From: M3007 sp964539805 | Lineage (GTDB): Bacteria; Bacteroidota; Bacteroidia; Chitinophagales; Saprospiraceae | Direction of reading: 5' to 3' | Length of the DNA: 64,000 bases | Assembly: GCA_964539805.1 (NCBI GenBank) | Contig: CAZIKN010000002.1 | Span: forward strand, 1-64,000 | In this document: piece by piece, positions 18,074 to 26,704 of the stretch | Numbering within the stretch: the stretch's first letter is position 1 | How the letters are laid out: each line of letters starts with the position of its first letter | Notes under the pieces: generated by a model | Told to the model about the DNA's origin: nothing | Databases searched by the model: none | Seen by the model: only the letters and a program-made list of their open reading frames with translations | Program-made: the position numbers and the translations under genes

Positions 18074-18081
18074 TATCTTTG
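18074..18081 (+). promoter_or_regulatory. TAnnTTTG promoter for the serA-like gene
   Basis: TATCTTTG, exact -7 consensus, 33 bp before the ATG at 18115. The gap 17930-18073 holds no gene. Confidence 0.55.
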
Positions 18082-18114
18082 CTGCGTATTTTCAAATAAA
18101 CACAAACCCATACC

Positions 18115-19071
18115 ATGATTAAAATTCTCGCAAACGATGGCATCCACCCTGATGGCCGCTTGCTTTTGGAAGAAGCCAACTACATCGTTGATGACAATAA
18201 AATAGCACAAGAAGAACTCGCCTCACGCATTGGTGAATATGATGTACTCATCGTGCGTAGTGCTACCAAAGTGGATAAAGCGGTGATAGACGCCGGGAAA
18301 AACCTGAAAATCATAGGCCGTGGAGGCGTTGGCTTGGACAATATTGATTTGGAATATGCCCAAAGCAAAGGTATAGAGGTGTATAATACCCCCATGGCTT
18401 CTTCCCGTGCTGTGGCAGAGCTGGCCATAGGGCACATGTTTTCATTGGCGCGCATGCTCAACCACAGCAATAGGGATTTTGCTACTGGCGGAGATTTCAA
18501 AAAACTGAAAAAGCACTACGAGTCAGGTGTGCAAATGCGCGGAAAAACCGTTGGTATTGTTGGTTTTGGCCGAATCGGGCAAGAAGTTGCCAAAATGGCT
18601 TTAGGACTGGGCATGGCCGTACGAGCACATGATCCCTTTGTAAATGAGGCAGAAGTGGCCATTCAGATACACGGTTTTGATGACCTGAAAATTAAAGTAA
18701 ATATCCGTACAGAATCATTGGACAAAGTACTGCGGGAGTCTGATTTTATCACCTTGCATATTCCGGGTACTGGCAAACCAATGATTGGGGCCGATGAAAT
18801 AGCCAAAATGCGCAAAGGGGTCTATTTGATCAATACTGCTCGCGGCGGTGTTATTGACGAGGACGCGCTAATTGCCGCACTTGAAAGCGGTAAAGTGGCT
18901 GGCGCCGGCCTTGACGTATTTGAAAACGAGCCCAATCCGCGAGAAAATTTACTGCGCCATCCCGGTGTTTCCTGCACGCCGCACATAGGTGCAAGTACCT
19001 TAGAGGCTCAGTCCTATATTGGTATGGAATTGGCAGACCGAATCATCACATTCTTCGGTGACGACAAGTAA
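18115..19071 (+). CDS. serA: D-3-phosphoglycerate dehydrogenase-like 2-hydroxyacid dehydrogenase
   Basis: 318 residues, the short form without a C-terminal ACT domain. Expected to oxidise 3-phosphoglycerate to 3-phosphohydroxypyruvate in serine synthesis with NAD. Motifs: RSATKVD and GRGGVGLDNID in the substrate domain, the Rossmann fingerprint GFGRIGQE (about 145-152), catalytic Arg in NTARGGVID (about 238-246), and catalytic His in CTPHIGAST (about 290-298). gatB follows after 30 bp on the same strand, possibly co-transcribed. No serC is present here, so assignment to serine synthesis rests on family resemblance. Confidence 0.8.
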   Translation: MIKILANDGIHPDGRLLLEEANYIVDDNKIAQEELASRIGEYDVLIVRSATKVDKAVIDAGKNLKIIGRGGVGLDNIDLEYAQSKGIEVYNTPMASSRAVAELAIGHMFSLARMLNHSNRDFATGGDFKKLKKHYESGVQMRGKTVGIVGFGRIGQEVAKMALGLGMAVRAHDPFVNEAEVAIQIHGFDDLKIKVNIRTESLDKVLRESDFITLHIPGTGKPMIGADEIAKMRKGVYLINTARGGVIDEDALIAALESGKVAGAGLDVFENEPNPRENLLRHPGVSCTPHIGASTLEAQSYIGMELADRIITFFGDDK

Positions 19072-19101
19072 AAGTGGCGTTTTTTTATATGGCCATAGCC
19101 T

Positions 19102-20559
19102 ATGTCAAGTAATTATGAAACCGTCATCGGACTGGAAACGCATGTCCAGCTCAGCACCAAAAGCAAGGCCTTTTGTGCGGATGCCGCCAGCTTTGGTGCC
19201 TCCCCCAATACTCAGATCAGTGCTATCAGCCTTGCTCACCCGGGTACCCTGCCTCACTTGAATAAGGAGGCCGTGATCTATGCCGTTAAACTGGGCTTGG
19301 CACTAGGATGTGATATCAATATGCGCAGTACTTTCGACCGGAAAAATTATTTCTACGCAGACCTGCCCAAAGGCTTCCAGACAACCCAGGATAAATCGCC
19401 TATTTGTATCGGTGGGAAAATTAGGGTGCGTGCCGCTAAAGATGCACCCCAAAAAGAGATCCGAATACACCATATTCACTTAGAAGAAGATGCCGGAAAA
19501 AGCATACATGACCAGGATCCGACGGATTCTTTGCTTGATTTCAATCGCGCAGGTGTGCCACTGCTCGAGATTGTAAGCGAACCTGATCTTCGCAGTGCCG
19601 ATGAAGTAGCCGCTTATATGGAGGAAATCCGACGGTTAGTGCGTTGGCTGGGTATCTCTGATGGTAACATGGAAGAAGGCTCTTTGCGTTGCGATGTAAA
19701 TATATCGGTGCGCAAAAAAGGGGAAACCCGATTTGGCAATCGCTGCGAAATCAAAAATATGAACTCCATGCGCTTCGCCAAACGGGCCATAGAATATGAA
19801 GTAGCTCGCCAAATCGCCTTGCTTGAGTCCGGGGGCAAGGTAGAGCAGCAAACCCGCGGCTTTGATGTGGCCAGCGGGAAAACCTTCGAGTTAAGGGAAA
19901 AAGAAGATGCTCATGATTATCGCTATTTCCCGGAACCTGACCTTCCCCCAATACGTATCAGTGCGCAGGAATTATCGCAGATAAAGCAGGATCAACCCCC
20001 TTTGCCATGGGTGTTGGAGGATGCATGGCAAAACCAGCATGGCATACCCGCCTATGATGCAGCCCTGTTGTCGCAAGAGCGGGATACGGCCACTTATTTT
20101 GAGGAGATGTTGTCCGAAAAACAAGCGCAACTTTCTGCTAAATCTATTGCTAACCTATTGATCAACAAACTTTTACCCTGGGCCTCTGAGTCAAAAAAGC
20201 CATTGGCTGAATGCCCTGTGGCACCCAACCAATGGTACTCATTTCTCCAACTGATAGAACAAAAAATTTTGAGTGCCTCAACTGCATATCAAAGGCTTTT
20301 CCCGGCACTTATGGAACAACCAACCGCTGATCCTGCAGCACTCGCTGCTGGTATGAATTTGCTACAAGAAACAGATACCGATTGGCTTAGCCAATTGGCT
20401 GATGATGTTTTGGCCCGAATGCCAGACAAAGTGGCTGAGTATCGCAAAGGCAAAAAAGGTTTGTTGGGGCTATTTATGGGCGAGCTAATGAAGGCCAGCA
20501 AAGGGAAGGCCGACCCATCAGCAGCCACTGCTATATTGACCGAAAAACTGAAAGCCTGA
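19102..20559 (+). CDS. gatB: Aspartyl/glutamyl-tRNA amidotransferase subunit B
   Basis: 485 residues. With GatA and GatC it converts misacylated Glu-tRNA(Gln), and in many species Asp-tRNA(Asn), to the correct amide. The N-terminal motif YETVIGLETHVQLSTKSKAFC, the DRKNYFYADLPKG segment (about 74-86), and LLEIVSEPDLRS are all classic GatB. The C-terminal YqeY-like tRNA-binding tail ends with KGKADPSAATAILTEKL. gatA and gatC are not in the window; dispersed gat genes are common in this phylum. Its TGA stop directly abuts the stop of the convergent T9SS gene. Confidence 0.95.
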   Translation: MSSNYETVIGLETHVQLSTKSKAFCADAASFGASPNTQISAISLAHPGTLPHLNKEAVIYAVKLGLALGCDINMRSTFDRKNYFYADLPKGFQTTQDKSPICIGGKIRVRAAKDAPQKEIRIHHIHLEEDAGKSIHDQDPTDSLLDFNRAGVPLLEIVSEPDLRSADEVAAYMEEIRRLVRWLGISDGNMEEGSLRCDVNISVRKKGETRFGNRCEIKNMNSMRFAKRAIEYEVARQIALLESGGKVEQQTRGFDVASGKTFELREKEDAHDYRYFPEPDLPPIRISAQELSQIKQDQPPLPWVLEDAWQNQHGIPAYDAALLSQERDTATYFEEMLSEKQAQLSAKSIANLLINKLLPWASESKKPLAECPVAPNQWYSFLQLIEQKILSASTAYQRLFPALMEQPTADPAALAAGMNLLQETDTDWLSQLADDVLARMPDKVAEYRKGKKGLLGLFMGELMKASKGKADPSAATAILTEKLKA

Positions 20560-22173
20560 TTATTCCTTTACTATCCGCACGTTGCTCATCATTTGCGCTG
20601 TATTTTTTACCTGAACAAAGTATAGCCCCTTGGGCAGGTTTTGCACGGATACCTGTTGCTTGCTTTGTGTCAAGTCAAAACTTTGTGTCAAGCACAGTCT
20701 GCCCAGCGCATCATATATCGCAATATTTTGAATATCAGCCAATTTGCTTTCTATCCATACGTGGTCAGAAGCTGGTGATGGGTATGCCTTGAACAAGTTG
20801 GCTAAATTAGGCTCGGCCACTGGAAGTAAACGAGGATCACAATAATTTTCGCCAGGCTCAGCCTCAAAACAGTTGTCAAAATACCTTTGTAGCGTGTTTG
20901 ACAAGGTGTATATTTTAGGGATGTTTCTTGCCGGACTGTTCAGCAGGCCATTGTCTGCGAAACTATGGATAAATACCATTTCATTATAGGCACCGGGTAG
21001 CAAAGACAACGGACCGTATGACATAACTGCAGCCCTATCGCCCGGGATGTTCCCCAAACTAATTTCTGATACGCCATTGGGGTCAAGAGGGTTATCAGGG
21101 AAGGAAAAACCGCGATCATTGGAAGAACTGCCGTTTGCATTTTTGCCAGATAAAATGTTGTAAATCAAGGCTGTAGAAAGCGTATTTTGAGCATCAAATG
21201 CCTTAATAGAGGTAAGCGGCACTTCATTGTTGCCAACAAAAGGATCAGTGTCTAATGGCCCACGCATGATATCTACCGCGATGGATGGCAAATCGGATTT
21301 TTTGGGGTCACCTGTGTATGCAAAGGATAAATAGCGCAAGGAGTCACAGCCAACAAATTCCTCGGCACCACTTCCAATTTGATAGTCATTGTACAAACCA
21401 AAATAGAGTTTTTCTAAAGTTTTTTCCTCCGTATTTAATATTTTCAGATGGGTAGTGACAGCATTACCGAATGGGGAATTTTCAAGGCATTTTTGGGCAA
21501 GAATAGTAGCGCGTACCTCAATATTCATACCCTGAGTAGCACCTACAGGATTGGTTGCGGTGTTTTTATTGTGAAAAACATACCAAAGCATTTCATCAAA
21601 GTTGTTGGCTGGGCAGCCCCTAAGAAAAAATGCCGGATAATCACCCTGATCCGGGTTGTAAGATGCGTTACCATCCGTATCAAAAAAATCAGCTAAGCCC
21701 GCACTTGGGAAAGGTATCTGTGCCCCATCATTGTACTGTGAGAAAAAAAGGTTGCCATTTGCGGGCCAGGCATAAATGGCTGCTATAGGGTTGTCAATCT
21801 TCTGATTGTCGGCAAAATCAGCTTTATGAGCTTCAATCTGATCCGCACTCACCCGCCATATTTTATCGGCTAACTGGCCTGTACCCCATAATCCGGGCAT
21901 GAAATCGCTGTTCTTCTCATTGGTAGCAGCGATGCGCAATTTACCATCAGCATCAAGGCCACCAATCCAAAGCCCGGCCGAGCGCATTAAGGTAGTTGTG
22001 CTGTTTTGGTAAGGAACAAGGAATTTTCCTGTTGTGCCATCGGTAAAAAAACGACCATCATTTAGCACGGTAGCGGCTACCCGATTGGTATTTAGTATCG
22101 CGCTGATGGGCGATTGTGCCTGCAACGCAAAAGCGGAGGCTAATAACATTGAACTGATTAATGTTTTTGTCAT
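20560..22173 (-). CDS. Secreted protein with T9SS type A sorting domain
   Basis: 537 residues from ATG 22173, chosen because it begins a clean signal peptide (MTKTLISSMLLASAFALQAQ). The body is a calcium-/propeller-like secreted region with many Asp/Asn/Gly turns (DTDGNASYNPDQGDYP); no enzyme motif was recognised. The last ~75 residues form the type A C-terminal domain (YPSPASDHVWIES, IYDALGRLCLTQ, LPKGLYFVQV, VRIVKE), directing export by the T9SS and anchoring or release at the cell surface. Monocistronic; the stop abuts gatB's stop on the opposite strand. Confidence 0.85.
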   Translation of the reverse strand: MTKTLISSMLLASAFALQAQSPISAILNTNRVAATVLNDGRFFTDGTTGKFLVPYQNSTTTLMRSAGLWIGGLDADGKLRIAATNEKNSDFMPGLWGTGQLADKIWRVSADQIEAHKADFADNQKIDNPIAAIYAWPANGNLFFSQYNDGAQIPFPSAGLADFFDTDGNASYNPDQGDYPAFFLRGCPANNFDEMLWYVFHNKNTATNPVGATQGMNIEVRATILAQKCLENSPFGNAVTTHLKILNTEEKTLEKLYFGLYNDYQIGSGAEEFVGCDSLRYLSFAYTGDPKKSDLPSIAVDIMRGPLDTDPFVGNNEVPLTSIKAFDAQNTLSTALIYNILSGKNANGSSSNDRGFSFPDNPLDPNGVSEISLGNIPGDRAAVMSYGPLSLLPGAYNEMVFIHSFADNGLLNSPARNIPKIYTLSNTLQRYFDNCFEAEPGENYCDPRLLPVAEPNLANLFKAYPSPASDHVWIESKLADIQNIAIYDALGRLCLTQSFDLTQSKQQVSVQNLPKGLYFVQVKNTAQMMSNVRIVKE

Positions 22174-22272
22174 GCAGCTAAAAATTTGCAACAAAGGTCA
22201 AGGCAATATAAAATAGCGCAAAACAAAATTTTCGCATTAGTCAGGTTTCTGATTGCTTTGCCAGCAGGGCAA

Positions 22273-23469
22273 TCAACTGTTGGGCTTAAGGTCTTTTGCC
22301 AAATAAACGGCTAACAAGATCAAGGCTATGGAAAAATAACCCACTAAGGGATAGTTAAGCAAATGTCCATCAGCATCCTGTACAACAATGGCCCCTCCAA
22401 TAGCAGAGGCGGCTCCGGAGGCTAATTGTTGCATGGATGAATTGATACCCATAAAGCCGCCTCTTTGCTGCGGGGGCGCTACGCTGCTCACCATGGCCTG
22501 TACAGGCACCATACGCCCATTTACAAAAATAAAAAACATGCCGGCAATGCATAAAACAACCCACATGGGTACGGGCCAAAGATTGGTAATCAGCCAAATT
22601 GGCAACAGTGAAAGGAAACAAAAAAGTGCAAAAATTCGGTATTTGCCATGCATATCGGCAAAACGCCCAACCAAAGGAGAACTGAAAATAGTGAGTAGCC
22701 CTCCAACAAAATAAATCAGAAAAATATGTTCCTGACTGTACCCTGCGTTGCCCACCAAGGAAGGTGCGATGTAAGGAATAATACTAAAATGTCCCAACAT
22801 CAGTACCACGGAAAGCAAAATGGCCCGACGCTGGTTGGCATTGCCCCAAATATCCGTCAGCACATGAAGGGGTGTTTGGCGCGGCCGTTCCTTGGCATCC
22901 TCCAAGTGCCTGGTAAATGAGGGCATATACCAATATATAAAGGCGATAACCAACAAACCTACTCCACCAACCACCAAAAAAGGTGCATGCCAACTGAATT
23001 TTGATGCTAACCATAACCCTGCCGGCACGCCAGCCACCGACGCCAGGGAAAATGCCGTCATCACAACACCCATGGCCTGGCCGCGGCGCTCGTAAGGCAC
23101 AGCATCGCCAACAATGGAAAGTACCTGCGCCCCAATCATGCCACCAAATAACCCCGCCAATATGCGTGCTGCCACCAAAAACAAATAAGTAGGTGCAAAA
23201 GCACAAGAGAAAGTACCAATAACAAACCCAATATAAGCAAAAAACAGAACTTTTTTGCGATCAAAACGGTCCACAAAAAAGGCGGCAGTAAATCCCGAAA
23301 TACCCGCAGTGATGGAGTAGGCCGAAACGGCCCAACCAAACTGTTGCGGATTGATCTGGAATAATTGCATCAATTGTGGCCCCAATGGCATCATAATCAT
23401 AAAGTCCATGATGTGGGTAAAATTGACTGCTGCCAGTATGATGAGGATTAACCGTTCTTGATGATTCAT
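22273..23469 (-). CDS. MFS transporter, drug/arabinose-exporter type
   Basis: 398 residues with 12 predicted membrane helices. The loop between helices 2 and 3 carries DRFDRKKVLFFAY, the MFS motif A variant, and helix 4-5 shows RILAGLFGGMIGAQVLSIVGDAVPYERRGQAMG, typical of the DHA1 efflux group. Likely an inner-membrane proton antiporter exporting a small molecule; the substrate cannot be predicted. The ATG at 23469 is preceded by TACTTTG, one base short of the TAnnTTTG box. No operon partner. Confidence 0.85.
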   Translation of the reverse strand: MNHQERLILIILAAVNFTHIMDFMIMMPLGPQLMQLFQINPQQFGWAVSAYSITAGISGFTAAFFVDRFDRKKVLFFAYIGFVIGTFSCAFAPTYLFLVAARILAGLFGGMIGAQVLSIVGDAVPYERRGQAMGVVMTAFSLASVAGVPAGLWLASKFSWHAPFLVVGGVGLLVIAFIYWYMPSFTRHLEDAKERPRQTPLHVLTDIWGNANQRRAILLSVVLMLGHFSIIPYIAPSLVGNAGYSQEHIFLIYFVGGLLTIFSSPLVGRFADMHGKYRIFALFCFLSLLPIWLITNLWPVPMWVVLCIAGMFFIFVNGRMVPVQAMVSSVAPPQQRGGFMGINSSMQQLASGAASAIGGAIVVQDADGHLLNYPLVGYFSIALILLAVYLAKDLKPNS

Positions 23470-23599
23470 GTAGGCTGTAATTCAAAAGCACAAAGTACCG
23501 GAAAAACCATGATGTGCATGACCAAAATAATCTCCGTTGTTGACGAACATCAGCAGACATCTTTGGATAGGCCTGCACTTTTGCATCAAAAACAAGACT

Positions 23600-24175
23600 A
23601 TGAAAAAGCAAATAGCTTTGATAGGGTTCATATTGGGTGTTGTAATGGCCAATTTTTGGAGCTGCTCACCCTTTGTTAAAGTTTACTCAGAAGAGGAGCC
23701 GGGGGTAAATCTCTACCGCTATCATACCTATAATTGGCAAAACACAGAAACCATTCACGATGGGGATTCCGGGCCAGAATGGCTAACCAGACAAACACAG
23801 GAAAAAATCCGCAGTGCCATAGCAATACAAATGGCTCGCTATGGCTACAAGCCCTGTGATGAAAAACCCGATCTGATGCTGCACTACCATGTGGTGATCA
23901 AAAATCAGATCATGTATCAGCCGGATTGGACCTGTGGCAGCCCGGGCGAAGGCGGCTCGTTGTACGGGCGTTGCAACAGGGTAAAGCCAGTCAACTACCA
24001 TGAAGGTACCTTAATCATTGATTTTATGGATACCAAAACAGGAAATCAGGTGTGGCGCGGAGTGGCCATCGGCATATTGAATCACCTCAAACCAGAAGAA
24101 GTAGATGCCAGAATCATAGAGGCTGCCAAAGCCATTTTCAAAAAATTTCCAGAGCGGCCATTGCCCAATGCTTAA
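23600..24175 (+). CDS. DUF4136 family lipoprotein
   Basis: 191 residues from ATG 23600; the open frame extends further upstream but only this start gives the signal peptide with lipobox (MANFWSC, cysteine at about residue 22). The mature part begins with V-K-V-Y-S-E-E-E-P-G-V-N-L-Y-R-Y-H-T-Y-N-W, the DUF4136 opening, and ends with DTKTGNQVWRGVAIG ... A-I-F-K-K-F-P, also typical. A periplasmic or outer-membrane lipoprotein of unknown role. Followed by a 13-bp inverted repeat and a barrel receptor gene. Confidence 0.85.
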   Translation: MKKQIALIGFILGVVMANFWSCSPFVKVYSEEEPGVNLYRYHTYNWQNTETIHDGDSGPEWLTRQTQEKIRSAIAIQMARYGYKPCDEKPDLMLHYHVVIKNQIMYQPDWTCGSPGEGGSLYGRCNRVKPVNYHEGTLIIDFMDTKTGNQVWRGVAIGILNHLKPEEVDARIIEAAKAIFKKFPERPLPNA

Positions 24176-24214
24176 GTTTAGGAAAACCATAACAAGAGGG
24201 TATGCAACCAATAT

Positions 24215-24247
24215 TGAAAATTTGTGCTCCATTTGCACAAATTTTCA
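24215..24247. promoter_or_regulatory. Perfect 13-bp inverted repeat at the receptor start codon
   Basis: TGAAAATTTGTGC (24215-24227) is followed after 7 bases by its exact reverse complement (24235-24247), ending 3 bp before the ATG at 24251. It has no U run, so it is a poor terminator for the preceding lipoprotein gene. In RNA it would occlude the initiation region; in DNA it could be an operator. Confidence 0.55.
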
Positions 24248-24250
24248 TGT

Positions 24251-26635
24251 ATGTATTCTAAAATTTACCCCTTCTTATTCTTATTTCTTGCCTCAGGATT
24301 AAGTGCGCAAACCATTGATATTCAGATAAAAATACTTGAATTAAATCAAATTCCAATGATTGGGGCCACGCTCCGGTTGTCAGAAATGGCAGACAGCACA
24401 AAAATACAACCCAATGCTACAGATACCGCCGGAATAGCCCGTTTTAGGGTGGAAATCAATAAATTGTACCGGCTTCAAGCCAGCGCAATGGGCTTTAAAC
24501 CTTTGGATAAAACATTGCGCATCCTCAAAGATAAAAAAATATTTACCTTTACTTTAGAGCCAGATGCTAAAAATTTGGAAGGCGTGACGGTAACTGCGCG
24601 AAAACCGCTATTGCGGCAGGAAGATGACAAAACCATTGTTGATCCAGAACCTATTGCCGCTACCAGCACCAATGCTTATGAGATCATTGAAAAAACGCCC
24701 GGACTTTTTATTGATCAGGATGGAAATGTTTACCTCAATAGTGCTACCCCTGCCACTATTTACATCAATGGCCGCGAACAGCGCATGAGCGCATCAGATA
24801 TTGCCAATATTTTAAAAAACCTACCTCCCAACAGCATTGAAAAATTGGAAATATTGCGCACCCCATCAGCAAAATACGACGCCAGCGGGAGTGGCGGCGT
24901 TGTGAATGTCGTTTTGAAAAAGGGGATCAAGATTGGGCGTACGGGTAGCGTTAATGCCGGCCTGAACCAAGGAGTTTATGGCAACCAATATGCTGGTTTT
25001 ACCTTGAACAACAGTGATGGCGGACGAACTTCCAACCTGAATATCAGCGTCAATCAGCGCAATAATTATGATAAGCTCATTACTACCCGTTTGCTCAATG
25101 ATGAAGAAACACTCCGCCAGGAGTCATATACCCGCCAACCAGGTCAAGGGTTTTTTGGCAGCTACAGCCTCGGCTTTGAGCCTAAAAAGGACTGGGAATT
25201 AAATGTTGATGGGCGCTGTTCCTATAATGAAAACCGCCCCACCTCGCGAAATGAGAGTATTATTACTCGCAATGGTGATGTATCCACTGATAACATCAAC
25301 AACTTGCGCAACAAAGGGAAAAACCTATTCGCAAACCAATCAGCGCAATTAAAATACAAAATTGACACACTCGGCTCTGAATGGACCGTGGACGCATCCT
25401 ACAATTTTACAGATTACAAAGGCACACAAGATTTTGATATCGAATTTGTAAAACCAAGCAGCGAGCAAACCATTGGAGGTGATGGCAATATTGATAACAG
25501 ACGCCATTTTTTCTTTGCCCAAACAGATCTTCGTTACAAGTTTCCCAACAAGTTTACACTCGAAACTGGCCTAAAGTCAGCCGTACAAAGCTTTAACAGT
25601 GCCACAAATTATTTTGCCATACTTAATGGTCAACGAAGCACTGACCCATTCAGAACCAATACATTTCGCTACACCGATGGCATTCATGCGGCCTATCTGC
25701 AAGGCTCCAAGACTATGGGTGCTTTTATTGTTAAATTGGGCGCACGTGTGGAAAACACCAACATGACCGGGCGACAAACCATACCCGCTGATACGTCATT
25801 CCGCATTCGGCGCACTGACCTGTTTCCCTATGTGTACCTAAGCCGAACCGTAACCAAGATTGCAGGCTTTGAACTGAGGGGTTTCCTGATTTACCGGCGC
25901 TCCATCAATCGGCCCAACTATGACCTCTTAAATCCCTTCGCACGTTTTGTTGACCAGTACCTGTATGAGGCCGGTAATCCTTCACTTCGACCCGAATTTA
26001 CCCAAAACTTTGAGTTTAATATCAGTGCAGGGGACTACCCCATTTTTGCCGTTGGACGCAATTATGTACAGGATATTTTTACCCGCGTCATTTATGAAGA
26101 CCCCAACCTGGAGGCCGTTGCTTATCGAACCTATGATAACTTAGGCAAAAACAAAGAAACCTACTTTCGGATTACAGGTGCAATACCCCCGGGAGGCAAA
26201 TATTTTTTCGTGATGGGGGCCCAGTACAACCTCAACGAATACAATGGCCTGTATGAAGACAAACCGCTTACTTTTACCAGAGCTTCATGGAGCCTCTTTA
26301 CCTATCATCAGCTCCGTATAGATAAGCGCTCTACTTTTAGTTTTAATGCCTTCATGCGCCTAAACGGACAATTACAGTTTTATGAGCTCAGCAATTTTGG
26401 GGGACTGGGCATGAATATTAACCGCCAGTTTTTTGATAAAAAACTTGTCGTAACCCTCAATGTAAATGATGTGTTCTTTACTAACCGCAATGATTTTAAC
26501 ATCAACCAGGGAAATATAACAGCCTTTGGCATGCGCGAAAGTGATACCCGTAGGGTTGGGCTAAACATCCGATATAACTTCGGCTTGAAAAAGAAAGAAG
26601 AGAAAAGAGGTATGTTTGATTTTGATGGAGAATAG
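24251..26635 (+). CDS. Outer-membrane TonB-dependent-receptor-like protein
   Basis: 794 residues from ATG 24251 (signal peptide MYSKIYPFLFLFLASGLSAQ). Order: carboxypeptidase-regulatory-like beta sandwich (about 22-110), TonB plug domain with the TPGLFIDQDGNVYLN and LPPNSIEKLEILRTPSAKYDASGSGGVVNVVLKKG stretches (about 150-230), then a 22-strand-type barrel ending NIRYNFGLKKK. Such proteins belong to the outer-membrane beta-barrel (OMP_b-brl_3) group of SusC-like/ferric receptors, but no SusD is adjacent and no substrate can be named. A TonB-box-like segment (GVTVTARK) is present. Confidence 0.85.
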   Translation: MYSKIYPFLFLFLASGLSAQTIDIQIKILELNQIPMIGATLRLSEMADSTKIQPNATDTAGIARFRVEINKLYRLQASAMGFKPLDKTLRILKDKKIFTFTLEPDAKNLEGVTVTARKPLLRQEDDKTIVDPEPIAATSTNAYEIIEKTPGLFIDQDGNVYLNSATPATIYINGREQRMSASDIANILKNLPPNSIEKLEILRTPSAKYDASGSGGVVNVVLKKGIKIGRTGSVNAGLNQGVYGNQYAGFTLNNSDGGRTSNLNISVNQRNNYDKLITTRLLNDEETLRQESYTRQPGQGFFGSYSLGFEPKKDWELNVDGRCSYNENRPTSRNESIITRNGDVSTDNINNLRNKGKNLFANQSAQLKYKIDTLGSEWTVDASYNFTDYKGTQDFDIEFVKPSSEQTIGGDGNIDNRRHFFFAQTDLRYKFPNKFTLETGLKSAVQSFNSATNYFAILNGQRSTDPFRTNTFRYTDGIHAAYLQGSKTMGAFIVKLGARVENTNMTGRQTIPADTSFRIRRTDLFPYVYLSRTVTKIAGFELRGFLIYRRSINRPNYDLLNPFARFVDQYLYEAGNPSLRPEFTQNFEFNISAGDYPIFAVGRNYVQDIFTRVIYEDPNLEAVAYRTYDNLGKNKETYFRITGAIPPGGKYFFVMGAQYNLNEYNGLYEDKPLTFTRASWSLFTYHQLRIDKRSTFSFNAFMRLNGQLQFYELSNFGGLGMNINRQFFDKKLVVTLNVNDVFFTNRNDFNINQGNITAFGMRESDTRRVGLNIRYNFGLKKKEEKRGMFDFDGE

Positions 26636-26704
26636 GTAAGAAAAATTGGGATAGCACTCAGAAATAAGCAGGGAATTGTTTCCTTTGTGAAAAATATTTA
26701 CACT

